Origin: Nesterenkonia sp. LB17
GTDB lineage: Bacteria; Actinomycetota; Actinomycetes; Actinomycetales; Micrococcaceae
Length of the DNA: 64,000 nt
NCBI RefSeq assembly: GCF_022565915.1
Contig: NZ_JAJOYX010000007.1
Span: 1-64,000, forward strand
Direction: 5' to 3'
Below the pieces are notes generated by a model that was not told the origin of the DNA, did no database searches, and saw only the letters and a list, made by a program, of their open reading frames with translations. The translations under genes were made by a program, and so were the position numbers. Positions 41,533-49,795 of this stretch are shown here, one piece after another (the first letter of the stretch is position 1; each line of letters begins with the position of its first letter).

Positions 41533-42462
41533 TCAGCCAGGGCCGCCTTCCTCGTCGACGAACCACAGGCAGTCTGGCCCCGGCCGGCACCACTGCCCGG
41601 CCCGATGAGGCTCCAACGGCGCGAGCACGGGGAGCGAGGCGCGTTCCATCACGGTGAGTCTGGGCGCCTCCCCGGAGGGCAAGGGGCAGCTGGTCTCCAC
41701 GAGCACAGGTTCGTCGAAGGAGAGACCGATCTCGGCTGGGACTGGCCACACCGCCGACTTCCAGAGAGCACATGCCTGGATGAGGGTCTCCTCCGCACGG
41801 CTGCTGCGCACCTCCTGTCCGGTGTCGAGCGTGTACACGATGTCCGTGGCGGTCACCCGAATGCCGGTAACCGGGTTCTCCGCAGCGCCGGGCCGGGTCA
41901 TGTCCGTGTAGTCACCGATCGGATCTCCGACCAGGCTCTCGCCGACCGGAAGCGCCAGGCACTGCTCGTCCGCGGCCGCGCACTGCACGATCGGCCCCCG
42001 CTCTTCGGGGTCCCACGGCTTGATCGCGACCACCTCGGTGCTGTCATAGCCTCCGGCGTACCAGATCACCGGGTCGCTGATCGTCAGCGAGCCCAGGACC
42101 AGAGGCTCATCCCCCAGGGCCAGGGCCTGGGAGTCGGCCTTGAACGGGCCCGATCCCTCGCTGTCCTGGATGTCGCGGCGTTGCACCACCTGTCGGGTCA
42201 CCGCGCTCTCCCCGTCCAGCTCGAACGTGACAGTGTCGTCCTCGATCCGCAGCACGACACGCTCCGCGCCGTCGGCGCTGAGAGCGGCGTAGCCTCCCGG
42301 GATCCCCTCAGACCCCTCCTCGGCCCACTGCTCCGTCGTAGGGAGCAGCGCGCCGTACACCCCGTCATCCACCGCGTGCAGGTACGGCCGCCCGCAGCCG
42401 ACAGAGCCTGCCCCCAGGAGCAGCACCGCAGCTGCCGTCCATGTCACCCATGCTCGGTCCAT
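41533..42462 (-). CDS. Orphan secreted lipoprotein of unknown function
   Basis: A 309-residue exported protein. The signal peptide (WTAAAVLLLGAGS) ends in a lipobox with Cys23 (SVGC). The mature part is beta-rich, with six or more further Cys residues (for example QCAAADEQC, SCPLPSG, WCRPGPDC), suggesting disulfides in an extracytoplasmic domain. No family is recognised. ATG 42462 has an AGGCGG-like site upstream. The gene lies alone between two 34-nt direct repeats and next to a gene remnant, as if inserted between the exporter and the acetyltransferase. Confidence 0.72.
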   Translation of the reverse strand: MDRAWVTWTAAAVLLLGAGSVGCGRPYLHAVDDGVYGALLPTTEQWAEEGSEGIPGGYAALSADGAERVVLRIEDDTVTFELDGESAVTRQVVQRRDIQDSEGSGPFKADSQALALGDEPLVLGSLTISDPVIWYAGGYDSTEVVAIKPWDPEERGPIVQCAAADEQCLALPVGESLVGDPIGDYTDMTRPGAAENPVTGIRVTATDIVYTLDTGQEVRSSRAEETLIQACALWKSAVWPVPAEIGLSFDEPVLVETSCPLPSGEAPRLTVMERASLPVLAPLEPHRAGQWCRPGPDCLWFVDEEGGPG

Positions 42463-42609
42463 GATGTGCCGCCTTCGTCACAAGCACCCTAACCGACGGT
42501 CGATCAGTGGCGAGAGGGTCTGCGTCTCCCAGACCCGGTACGGCGGCGGTTGATGCGACGTCCATGGCAGGTGAAGCGGCTGCAACCCTTCTCGTCCACA
42601 GTCGGAGCC

Positions 42610-42696
42610 ATGACCTTCGTCAACGTGGGCCCCCTCGGCGCGGCCCCTGGCGAGCGAGACCTTCTCGTGGAGATCCTGACCCGGTCGCAGCGCTGA
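42610..42696 (+). pseudogene. N-terminal remnant resembling an antibiotic-biosynthesis-monooxygenase-like gene
   Basis: A 28-codon frame begins MTFVNVGPLGAAPGERD and ends RSQR before TGA. It resembles the first strand and helix of short ABM-fold (putative quinol monooxygenase) proteins, which start with a MIFVNVGTLGTxPGxRDxVVEILTR-like pattern (from memory). The rest of such a protein (about 70 residues) is missing. The 3' break lies 29 bp before the right-hand direct repeat. The wider gap 42463-42764 holds nothing else. Confidence 0.4.
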
Positions 42697-42724
42697 TCGC
42701 ATCCGCGCCAACATCGGAACGAGT

Positions 42725-42758
42725 CCTGCCAATCAGGTGTCATCGACGTCGTGACTCA
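42725..42758. repeat. 34-nt direct repeat, right copy
   Basis: It includes CAGGTGTCATCGACGTCGTG and ends in ACTCA. It is a direct repeat of 41425-41458 with four mismatches. It ends 6 nt before the stop of the minus-strand acetyltransferase, mirroring the left copy, which begins 4 nt after the exporter stop. Confidence 0.85.
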
Positions 42759-42764
42759 ATACAT

Positions 42765-43271
42765 CTAGAGCTGCAGGATCATCCTGGTGTTGCCCAAGGT
42801 GTTGGGCTTGACCCGGGCGAGGTCCAGGAACTCCGCGACACCTTCATCAGGTGAACGCAGCAGCTCGGTGTAGACCTCCGGATCCACCGCCGCCTGGTCA
42901 TCCATGATCCCGAAGCCATGCCGGGTGAAGAACTCCACCTCGAAGGTCAGGCAGAACACCCTGCTGACACCGAGGGCGTGGGCACGAGCCGTGAGCTCTT
43001 TCAGCAGTCCTGAACCCACTCCGTGACCCCGACAGCGGGAATCGGTGGCCAGGGTGCGCACTTCGGCGAGGTCCTTCCACATCACGTGCAGGGCGCCGAA
43101 CCCGATCAGGGCACCGTCCTGGGCTTCGGCGACGACGAACTCCTGGATCGCCTCGTAGTAGGCGACGGCCTCCTTGTGCACCAGCACGCGCTGATCCACC
43201 AGGGGCTCCGCCATGCCCATGATCGCGGCGACATCGGCGGTGCGCGCCGGCCTGATGATGAAGGAACCCAT
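42765..43271 (-). CDS. GNAT acetyltransferase, amino-acid N-acetyltransferase type
   Basis: A 168-residue GNAT protein. The acetyl-CoA loop is seen in SRCRGHGVGSGLLKELTARA (Q/RxxGxG/A pattern, about residues 83-97). VRTLATDS, VFCLTFEVEFFTRHGF and the start IRPARTADVAAI are close to the stand-alone ArgA-type N-acetylglutamate synthases used by actinobacteria. It would acetylate glutamate for arginine synthesis. ATG 43271 lies 6 nt after TAGACT, so leaderless; a GTG at 43277 touches that hexamer. No arginine genes are near. Confidence 0.83.
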   Translation of the reverse strand: MGSFIIRPARTADVAAIMGMAEPLVDQRVLVHKEAVAYYEAIQEFVVAEAQDGALIGFGALHVMWKDLAEVRTLATDSRCRGHGVGSGLLKELTARAHALGVSRVFCLTFEVEFFTRHGFGIMDDQAAVDPEVYTELLRSPDEGVAEFLDLARVKPNTLGNTRMILQL

Positions 43272-43336
43272 CGGCACAGTCTAAGCGCGGACGCAGAGCC
43301 AGGCGGGCTGCGCATCGCGGACTGCACTTGAGTCGA

Positions 43337-44026
43337 TCAGCCCTCGTTCAGGGTGAAGTCATGCGGCTCCGAACGGATGCCGCTGAGGCTCACGGTCAGC
43401 TGATAGCTGCCGGGATTCAGCGCGATCGGCTCTGCGCAGTCCTCGGCTGAGTCTGAGCGTGGCCACGTGAAATGCGCCTGCTCCACCTGGCCCGGCTCCA
43501 GCTGCACCGGAAGCGACTCTCGGGAGACGGAGCATTCGGCGGTGGAGAAGACGGTGGCTCCGGCGTGCTCGACCAGGAACTCCTGCTCCGCCGTACCCAG
43601 GTCAGCCTCACAGGCGTAGTCGGCGGTGTTCTCCACCTCCATGACCAGCCTGGGGGCGTAGCCAGGTCCGTAGGACTCTGAACCGGTGGATGCCCGAACC
43701 TCGAGATCGCCGGTGCGGCAGCTGCCATCCTCGGGAGGCTGGTCCTGAGGCGCCTCCGCCTCGGAGTCCTGGCCGTCGGCGTCGGCGGAGTCCTCGGAGC
43801 CTGGCTGCGAGTCATTCTGGGACCCTGGATCTGAACCTGCCTCGTCCTGCGCAGCGGCACCCTCAGCGGCCTCCTGCGGATCGGCCTCGTCCGTGTCCTG
43901 GCCCCCGCCCATGGCGAGGCCGGTGAGCCATCCTGCAAGGACCAGCAGCACCACGGCGAGCACCCCGACCAGGATGCGTCGGCGCCTGTACACCTCGGCA
44001 GACTGCCGCCTTCGCTGGGAACCCAT
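43337..44026 (-). CDS. Membrane-anchored protein with acidic linker and beta-rich extracellular domain
   Basis: A 229-residue protein. A basic N-terminus (RRRQSAEVYRRRR) and one TM helix (about residues 19-40) anchor it with the C-terminus outside. Residues about 45-100 are an acidic, Gln/Asp/Ser-rich linker. Residues about 100-229 form a beta-sandwich-like domain with four Cys, resembling domains of cell-surface proteins of unknown function. ATG 44026 stands 6 nt after TAACCT, so a leaderless start is likely. No family named. It precedes the arsenic genes but shows no link with them. Confidence 0.7.
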   Translation of the reverse strand: MGSQRRRQSAEVYRRRRILVGVLAVVLLVLAGWLTGLAMGGGQDTDEADPQEAAEGAAAQDEAGSDPGSQNDSQPGSEDSADADGQDSEAEAPQDQPPEDGSCRTGDLEVRASTGSESYGPGYAPRLVMEVENTADYACEADLGTAEQEFLVEHAGATVFSTAECSVSRESLPVQLEPGQVEQAHFTWPRSDSAEDCAEPIALNPGSYQLTVSLSGIRSEPHDFTLNEG

Positions 44027-44061
44027 GGCCCCAGGTTAGCGGAGGAGACTGGCGCTGTTTC

Positions 44062-44586
44062 TCAGCCGAGCAGGCGTTCCCTGAGCTCGCGCACGCGCAG
44101 GTGGATGTCATCGCGGACCAGCTCCATGCGCTCCCGCCCTTCGATCCCGCGGCTGCTGGGCTCATCGACCTCCCAGCGTTCGATCTCAACACCCTCCAAT
44201 GGCTCCACTTCAGCTTCGGCACCGATGATCACGACGTGCCCAGCCTCACGCATCGCCTCCGGGGTCAGCTGGGTGGGAGTCTCTCCGGCGATGTCGGCCC
44301 CGATCTCCGCAAGCACCTCTGTCGAGAGCGCATGGACCTTCGAACCCGGCCGCGTGCCGGCCGAGGAGACGACGACGGCGCCCTCGAGTCCCGCCGCAGC
44401 GAGGTCCTGGCGCATCAGCCCGGCGGCCATCTGAGATTTGCCGCCGTTCTTCACGCACACGAAGAGCACCGCTGGCTTCTCGGCGCGCTCAGTGGAGTGC
44501 GCCACCGGGGCGACCTCCTCCTCTGCGCCGCGCACCGGCTGATCCGAGGGTCTCGTGGAGTTCTCCGGGGTGGTCGTCTCGCGCAT
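44062..44586 (-). CDS. Low-molecular-weight phosphatase/arsenate reductase-like protein, variant P-loop
   Basis: A 174-residue protein with an extra 35-residue N-terminal tail. The LMW-PTPase-like domain starts AVLFVCVKNGGKSQMAA. The active-site loop is C-x5-K-S, with Lys where the family has an invariant Arg. The acidic pair near the end is VDEPSSRG rather than the usual DPxG. It is coupled to arsR by a one-base overlap (TGATG), so it belongs to the arsenic response. It may be a mycothiol-dependent arsenate reductase variant. The second arsC at 46256 has the normal loop. Confidence 0.82.
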   Translation of the reverse strand: MRETTTPENSTRPSDQPVRGAEEEVAPVAHSTERAEKPAVLFVCVKNGGKSQMAAGLMRQDLAAAGLEGAVVVSSAGTRPGSKVHALSTEVLAEIGADIAGETPTQLTPEAMREAGHVVIIGAEAEVEPLEGVEIERWEVDEPSSRGIEGRERMELVRDDIHLRVRELRERLLG

Positions 44587-44933
44587 CAGTGTGCGGTCCT
44601 TTCGGTCATGGAGTTGAAGAGGTCCTGCAGGGCGCCGGGCACCACCGAGTAGTAGGACCAGGTGCCGCGCTTCTCACGAATGAGCAATCCGGCATCGACC
44701 AGCACCTTCAGGTGGTGGGAGACGGTGGGCTGGCCGAGGCCGAGCGGCTCGGTGAGGTCGCAGACGCAGGCCTCCCCGGTCTCCTCGGCGGCGATCAGGG
44801 TGAGCAGCGTGATGCGATTCGGGTCCGCGAGCGCCTTGAATCCGACGGCGAGCTCGGCGGCGCCCTCTGGGTCCAGCGTGACGCTCTCCGCCAGGGGCGC
44901 CTGCGGGGGCGTGCAGTCGATCTGGGTGATCAT
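44586..44933 (-). CDS. arsR: ArsR-family arsenical repressor
   Basis: A 115-residue winged-helix repressor. The As(III)-binding motif CVCDL appears in EACVCDLTEPLG (about residues 51-62), followed by the recognition helix QPTVSHHLKVLVDAGL. Arsenite binding to the cysteines should release DNA. The ATG at 44933 has GAGGAG five nt upstream; 44957 has none. It is divergent from acr3, with an operator candidate in between, and leads the pair arsR plus reductase. Confidence 0.93.
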   Translation of the reverse strand: MITQIDCTPPQAPLAESVTLDPEGAAELAVGFKALADPNRITLLTLIAAEETGEACVCDLTEPLGLGQPTVSHHLKVLVDAGLLIREKRGTWSYYSVVPGALQDLFNSMTERTAH

Positions 44934-45023
44934 CGCTTCTCCTCGAGGGTTCGTCATCGGTCTTGGGAGCAGTGCTCCGAGCTCTATCGTCCCAGCCTGC
45001 CCCCATGGCGAACGTCACATGGA

Positions 45024-45075
45024 TTGACATGCATCGATGTTTCTGACGATACTCGGGGCATCGAAGTTTGTCGAT
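45024..45075 (+). promoter_or_regulatory. acr3 promoter with ArsR operator candidate
   Basis: TTGACA at 45024-45029, an 18-nt spacer and GATACT at 45048-45053 form a good promoter for acr3. ATCGA-N6-TCGAT at 45060-45075 covers the expected start site and resembles ArsR half-sites (ATCxA-N6-TxGAT). A weaker copy, ATCG-N10-CGAT, is at 45033-45050. Confidence 0.6.
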
Positions 45076-45091
45076 CTTCCCAGGAGTGTTT

Positions 45092-46219
45092 GTGAGCCAG
45101 TCTGCCCCACCCGTCCCGGACCCCTCGGCCGTGGTGGCCAAGCTCTCGGTGCTCGATCGCTTCCTCCCCGTGTGGATCATCGCGGCCATGGGGCTGGGAC
45201 TGGCGCTGGGCGCCGTCGTCCCCCAGGTGGGTGTGGCGATGGAGTCCATGGAGGTGGCAGGCGTCTCGCTGCCGATAGCCATCGGACTGCTGATCATGAT
45301 GTACCCGGTGCTGGCGAAGGTCCGCTACAACGAGACCGGCCGGGTGCTCTCGGACAAGAAGCTGGTCGTCACTTCGCTGCTGATCAACTGGATCCTCGCA
45401 CCGGCCTTCATGTTCGTCCTGGCCTGGGTCTTCCTCGCCGATCTGCCGGAGTACCGCACCGGGCTGATCATCGTCGGTCTCGCCCGCTGCATCGCCATGG
45501 TGCTGATCTGGAACGATCTGGCCTGCGGTGATCGTGAGGCTGCTGCGGTGCTGGTGGCCATCAACTCTGTGTTCCAGGTCTTCATGTTCGGCGTGCTGGG
45601 CTGGTTCTACCTGCAGGTCCTGCCGGGCTGGCTCGGGTTGGAGACCACCTCGGCCGAGTTCTCCATCGTTGCGATCACGGTCTCGGTGCTGGTCTTCCTG
45701 GGCATCCCGCTGCTCGCCGGGTACCTCACCCGCACCCTTGGCGAACGAGCCCGGGGTCGCGAATGGTACGAGGCCAAGGTCCTGCCGAGGATCGGCCCTT
45801 GGGCGCTCTACGGCCTGCTCTTCACGATCGTGGTGCTCTTCGCGCTGCAGGGCGAACAGGTGCTCAGTAGTCCGATGGACGTGGTCCGGATCGCCGTCCC
45901 GCTGCTGGTCTACTTCGTGGTCATCTTCGCCGCCTCGATGGTCATCGGTTGGATGCTGCGGATGGGCTACGAGCGCACCACCACGCTGTCCTTCACCGCG
46001 GCCGGCAACAACTTCGAACTCGCCATCGCGGTATCCATCGCCACCTTCGGCGCCACCAGCGGTCAGGCCCTGGCAGGAGTCGTCGGCCCGCTGATCGAGG
46101 TCCCGGTGCTGGTCGCGCTGGTCTACGTGGCGCTGTGGGCGCGCCGGTTCTTCATCGGATCGAACATCCCCGCCAAGCAGGAGAGCCCGATCGCTGCAGC
46201 TGCCCCACACAGTCTCTGA
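45092..46219 (+). CDS. acr3: ACR3-family arsenite efflux permease
   Basis: A 375-residue, 10-TM permease that exports As(III). The diagnostic segment GLARCIAMVLIWNDLACGD with the essential Cys lies at about residues 133-151. GNNFELAIAVSIATFG near residue 310 is also typical of ACR3(1). The GTG at 45092 has AGGAG with suitable spacing; readings from 45068 lack support. The reductase gene follows after 36 bp, so arsenate reduced to arsenite is pumped out by the same operon. Confidence 0.95.
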   Translation: MSQSAPPVPDPSAVVAKLSVLDRFLPVWIIAAMGLGLALGAVVPQVGVAMESMEVAGVSLPIAIGLLIMMYPVLAKVRYNETGRVLSDKKLVVTSLLINWILAPAFMFVLAWVFLADLPEYRTGLIIVGLARCIAMVLIWNDLACGDREAAAVLVAINSVFQVFMFGVLGWFYLQVLPGWLGLETTSAEFSIVAITVSVLVFLGIPLLAGYLTRTLGERARGREWYEAKVLPRIGPWALYGLLFTIVVLFALQGEQVLSSPMDVVRIAVPLLVYFVVIFAASMVIGWMLRMGYERTTTLSFTAAGNNFELAIAVSIATFGATSGQALAGVVGPLIEVPVLVALVYVALWARRFFIGSNIPAKQESPIAAAAPHSL

Positions 46220-46255
46220 CCCCCACTGTTCTCACAGCTTCTCGGAAGGAACACC

Positions 46256-46666
46256 ATGAGCACCCCCAGGCCCACCGTCCTCTTCGTCTGCGTCCACAAC
46301 GCTGGGCGCTCGCAGATGGCCGCCGGATTCCTTCGCGAGATCGCCGGTGATGCCGTAGAGGTGTTCTCCGGCGGCACGGCGCCGAAGGAGTCGCTGAACC
46401 CCATCGCGGTGGAAGCCATGGCGGAGCTCGGGATCGACATCTCGGAGAACACACCTGAGAAGCTCACCGATGATTCGGTGAAGCAGTCCGACGTGGTCAT
46501 CACCATGGGCTGCGGGGACGAGTGCCCGTTCTACCCGGGCAAGCGCTACGAGGACTGGAAGCTCGATGACCCGGCAGGGCAGAGCCTCGAGAAGGTCCGG
46601 GTGATCCGCGATGACATCCGCACCCGCGTGCGCCAGCTTCTCGGCAGCCTGAACGTGAAGGTCTGA
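46256..46666 (+). CDS. arsC: Arsenate reductase, mycothiol-dependent (arsenate-mycothiol transferase) type
   Basis: A 136-residue LMW-PTPase-fold enzyme. The active-site loop CVHNAGRS is complete (C-x5-R-S). MGCGDECPFYPGKRYEDWKLDDPAG lies at about residues 84-108 (cite: GCGDECP, DDPAG). The redox Cys pair of thioredoxin-type ArsC is not in the usual form, matching actinobacterial enzymes that transfer mycothiol to arsenate and release arsenite with mycoredoxin. ATG 46256 has GGAAGGA upstream. Second gene of the acr3 operon. Confidence 0.93.
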   Translation: MSTPRPTVLFVCVHNAGRSQMAAGFLREIAGDAVEVFSGGTAPKESLNPIAVEAMAELGIDISENTPEKLTDDSVKQSDVVITMGCGDECPFYPGKRYEDWKLDDPAGQSLEKVRVIRDDIRTRVRQLLGSLNVKV

Positions 46667-46725
46667 GCTCAGCCGGTTCCACCAGCTGAGCACGGCGGAG
46701 GCCGAGATTCTCTAGACTCATGGCG

Positions 46726-47781
46726 ATGACACCCGCCGCCGAGTCTCCCGCCAGCGCCACTCCCGCGAGCCCTCCTGCTGCCGCTCGGGACGGCTCCGTC
46801 CGTCCCGACGTTGGCTTCACGCCCGAGCCCACGCTGGTCCATGACCGTGTGATCGAGTGGTTCGAGGACAACGCCCGCCCGCTTCCCTGGCGTGAGCCCG
46901 GCTGCACCCCCTGGGGCGTGCTGGTCAGCGAGATCATGCTGCAGCAGACCCCGGTGGTCCGGGTTCTCCCTCGCTGGGAGCTCTGGATGAAGCGCTGGCC
47001 TCGCCCGGCTGACCTCGCTGCGGCGCCGACCGCGGAGATCCTCACCGCCTGGGACCGGCTCGGCTACCCACGCCGCGCACTGCGACTGCAGGCCGCCGCG
47101 GCGGCCATGGTCGAACGCCACGGCGGGAAGGTGCCCAGCGCTGCGACGGAGCTGCGCGCACTGCCGGGAGTGGGCGAGTACACCGCCGCCGCCGTGGCCT
47201 GCTTCGCCTTTCAGGAGCCCGAAGTTGTGGTGGACACCAATATCCGACGAGTCCACGCCCGAGCCTTCACCGGACACGCCCTGCCGGGCAAGACCTACAC
47301 CTCCGCGCAGCGCCGGCTCGCCCAGGAGCTGATGCCCACCACCGAGCACGACGGCGGCGCCACCGCCTGCGCCTGGAACGCCTCGGCCATGGAGCTCGGG
47401 GCGCTGATCTGCACCGCACGCGCGCCACAGTGCCAGTCCTGCCCGGTGGCTGACCTGTGTGCCTGGCGTGCCGCAGGATCGCCACCGCCCACCGCGGAGC
47501 AGCAGACCCGCGGCCAGGCCTGGGCGGGCACAGACCGTCAGGTGCGTGGCGCGATCATGGCTGTGCTGCGCACGGGCCAGACCGTGGAGCGCACGGAGCT
47601 TCTCGCCGGACTGGCGCTGCCCGAGGCCGCGGAAGAACAGCGGAGCCGGTGCCTGGACTCGCTGCTGCGCGACGGGCTCGCCGCCGCCGATGAAGGGCAG
47701 ATCAGCCTTCCCGGTGGGCTGGGCGCCTCCGCGCCTGTCCTTGCCGGAACTGCCGCCAGAGATTCTGCAGGCTCAGCCTGA
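46726..47781 (+). CDS. mutY: A/G-specific adenine glycosylase MutY
   Basis: A 351-residue base-excision repair enzyme that removes A opposite 8-oxoG. It shows the catalytic Glu in SEIMLQQT, the HhH motif LPGVGEYTAAAV with catalytic Asp in VVDTNIRRVH, and a [4Fe-4S] loop C-x6-C-x2-C-x5-C (CTARAPQCQSCPVADLC). The C-terminal NUDIX-like part is short, as usual in actinobacteria. ATG 46726 lies 7 nt after TAGACT (leaderless); ATG 46720 is only 1 nt after it. The 3' end overlaps radA by 9 bp, tail to tail. Confidence 0.93.
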   Translation: MTPAAESPASATPASPPAAARDGSVRPDVGFTPEPTLVHDRVIEWFEDNARPLPWREPGCTPWGVLVSEIMLQQTPVVRVLPRWELWMKRWPRPADLAAAPTAEILTAWDRLGYPRRALRLQAAAAAMVERHGGKVPSAATELRALPGVGEYTAAAVACFAFQEPEVVVDTNIRRVHARAFTGHALPGKTYTSAQRRLAQELMPTTEHDGGATACAWNASAMELGALICTARAPQCQSCPVADLCAWRAAGSPPPTAEQQTRGQAWAGTDRQVRGAIMAVLRTGQTVERTELLAGLALPEAAEEQRSRCLDSLLRDGLAAADEGQISLPGGLGASAPVLAGTAARDSAGSA

Positions 47782-49197
47782 CTGGCCGCCGTCGAGCACC
47801 AGGTTCAGCGCCTCGGCCAGTGAGCCGACCTCGCGGACCCGCATCCCCTCCGGGGTGGCGTCCTTCTCCGTGCCGGTGGATCTGCGCGGGACGATCGCAT
47901 GGGTGAAGCCCAGCCGCTGGGCCTCCTCCAGTCGCTGACGCAGACCCGGCACCGGGCGCACCTCCCCAGCCAGGCCCACCTCCCCGAAGGCCACGAACCG
48001 GTTCGGCAGCGGCTTCTCCAGCGCCGCGGAGGCCACCGCCAGAGCGATGGAGAGATCAGCCGCGGGTTCAGTGATCCTGACCCCGCCCACTGTGGCCACA
48101 TACGCCTCGGACTTCATCAGCGCGGTGAGCTTGGCGCGACGCTGGAGCACTGCGAGCAGCATCGAGACCCGAGGCGAGTCCAGGCCGGAGACCGCACGGC
48201 GGGGCTGGGCCGCCTGAGACTCGGCCACCAGGGCCTGGACCTCTGCGGTGAGCGGCCTGCGACCTTCCAGGGTGATGGTGATGCAGGTGCCGGGGACGCG
48301 TTCGGTCATCGCTGAGACGAAGAGCCCGCTGGGGTCCGCCAGCGAGGTCAGGCCGTCCTCATTGAGATCGAAACAGCCCACATCATCGGTGGGACCGTAA
48401 CGGTTCTTCACCGCGCGCAGCAGACGCAGCCGGGAATGCCGCTCCCCTTCGAACTGACAGACCACATCCACCAGGTGCTCGAGCATCCGCGGCCCGGCGA
48501 TGCTTCCGTCCTTGGTCACATGCCCCACCAGAATGGTGGTCATGTTCTTGCGCTTGGCCGACTCGATCATCGAGGCGGTGACCTCGCGGATCTGGGTGAC
48601 GCCGCCGGGGGCGCCGTCGACCTCGGCCGAGGAGAAGGTCTGCACCGAGTCCATGATCGTCAGCTGGGGTGAGAGCTTCTCCACCTGGCCCAGCGCCTGG
48701 CCCAGATCGGATTCGGCGGCGAGGTAGAGGCCGTCGGAGATCGCGTCGATGCGTTCGGCGCGCTTCTTCACCTGGGCTGCGGATTCCTCACCGGTCAGGT
48801 AGAGCACCGGGGCATCGGGGTGGGCGCGGGCCACCGCGGAGGCCACCTGCAGCAGCAGCGTGGACTTGCCTACGCCGGGCTCGCCGGCCATCAGGATCAC
48901 CGCGCCCGGGACGAGCCCTCCGCCGAGCACCCGGTCCAGCTCCCCGATGGAGGTGGGACGGAACTCCGCTTCGGAGGCATCCACCTCGTGGATCACCCGG
49001 GCCGGCTGAGCAAGCTGGCTCGCCGCCGTTGTTCTGGCAGTGACCTGGCCCTTCTCTTCCACCGAGCCCCAGGCCTGGCACTCCGGGCAGCGGCCGACCC
49101 ACTTGACGGTCTGCCAGCCACATTCAGTGCATTCAAACGCCGGGGATCCCTTGGACCGGGACTTCCCCGTACTCCGTGACGCGGTGCGAGTTGCCAT
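47773..49197 (-). CDS. radA: DNA repair protein RadA (Sms)
   Basis: A 474-residue RecA-like helicase acting in recombination intermediate branch migration. The N-terminal zinc finger is CTECGWQTVKWVGRCPEC (C-x2-C, C-x2-C). Walker A is GEPGVGKST. The RadA-specific KNRYG motif is present, and the C-terminal Lon-like domain contains GGVRITEPAADL and FVAFGEVGLAGEVRPV. The ATG at 49197 follows TAACGT by 7 nt, a leaderless start, and is standard for the family. Converges with mutY. Confidence 0.95.
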   Translation of the reverse strand: MATRTASRSTGKSRSKGSPAFECTECGWQTVKWVGRCPECQAWGSVEEKGQVTARTTAASQLAQPARVIHEVDASEAEFRPTSIGELDRVLGGGLVPGAVILMAGEPGVGKSTLLLQVASAVARAHPDAPVLYLTGEESAAQVKKRAERIDAISDGLYLAAESDLGQALGQVEKLSPQLTIMDSVQTFSSAEVDGAPGGVTQIREVTASMIESAKRKNMTTILVGHVTKDGSIAGPRMLEHLVDVVCQFEGERHSRLRLLRAVKNRYGPTDDVGCFDLNEDGLTSLADPSGLFVSAMTERVPGTCITITLEGRRPLTAEVQALVAESQAAQPRRAVSGLDSPRVSMLLAVLQRRAKLTALMKSEAYVATVGGVRITEPAADLSIALAVASAALEKPLPNRFVAFGEVGLAGEVRPVPGLRQRLEEAQRLGFTHAIVPRRSTGTEKDATPEGMRVREVGSLAEALNLVLDGGQSG

Positions 49198-49298
49198 GGT
49201 CCCTACGTTACCGCGGGGCACAGACACATTTCGGCGCACCCCGGTCACAACCCGTACGATGCTCGGAGCCCCCATCCCCCTTTCGACTCAGGAGACCT

Positions 49299-49757
49299 GT
49301 GTTCCGCTCCCCCAAGATGTTCTTCCGCGTGCTGGCCTTCGCCGAAGCCGTCTCCTGGACCCTGCTGATCGGCGGGATGATCCTGCGCGCGACCAACGGC
49401 CTGGACATCGCGGTGAGCATCGGCGGCGGCATCCACGGCTTTGTGTTCCTGGCCTATGCCGCGACCGCAGTGATCGTCGCGAAGAATCAGCGCTGGAGCG
49501 CCGGCCCCACCTCGGTGGCGGTGATCAGCGCGGTGATCCCCTACGCGACGATTCCGGTGGATCTCTGGCTCAAGCGCAGCGGCCGGCTCGAGGGGCCCTG
49601 GCGCACGGCGCTCACCGAAGATCCGCGGGACAGAAGCTGGCATGACCGCGCACTGCGGGTGCTGCTGAACCGGCCCGGGCTCGTCGGCGGGGTGCTGAGC
49701 GCCGGGGTCGTCATGCTCTTCGTGGTGCTGCTGATCATCGGCCCGCCCGGGGGCTGA
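49299..49757 (+). CDS. DUF3817 membrane protein
   Basis: A 152-residue protein with about four TM helices (residues 9-30, 36-60, 68-85 and the C-terminal 125-148). The conserved AEAVSWTLLIGGMILR and GGGIHGFVFLAYA segments are typical of DUF3817. The family lacks a known role; some members are found near transport and nucleotide genes. GTG 49299 has AGGAG six nt upstream. It is divergent from radA and followed by a strong terminator. Confidence 0.87.
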   Translation: MFRSPKMFFRVLAFAEAVSWTLLIGGMILRATNGLDIAVSIGGGIHGFVFLAYAATAVIVAKNQRWSAGPTSVAVISAVIPYATIPVDLWLKRSGRLEGPWRTALTEDPRDRSWHDRALRVLLNRPGLVGGVLSAGVVMLFVVLLIIGPPGG

Positions 49758-49795
49758 CAGCCCCGGAAGGCCCGAGAGCTTCAGCGTTGCAGGGA

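Noticed and set aside
41533-42462. Mobile element between the 34-nt direct repeats
   Set aside because: No transposase, integrase or terminal inverted repeats seen; kept only as a repeat-flanked insertion hypothesis.
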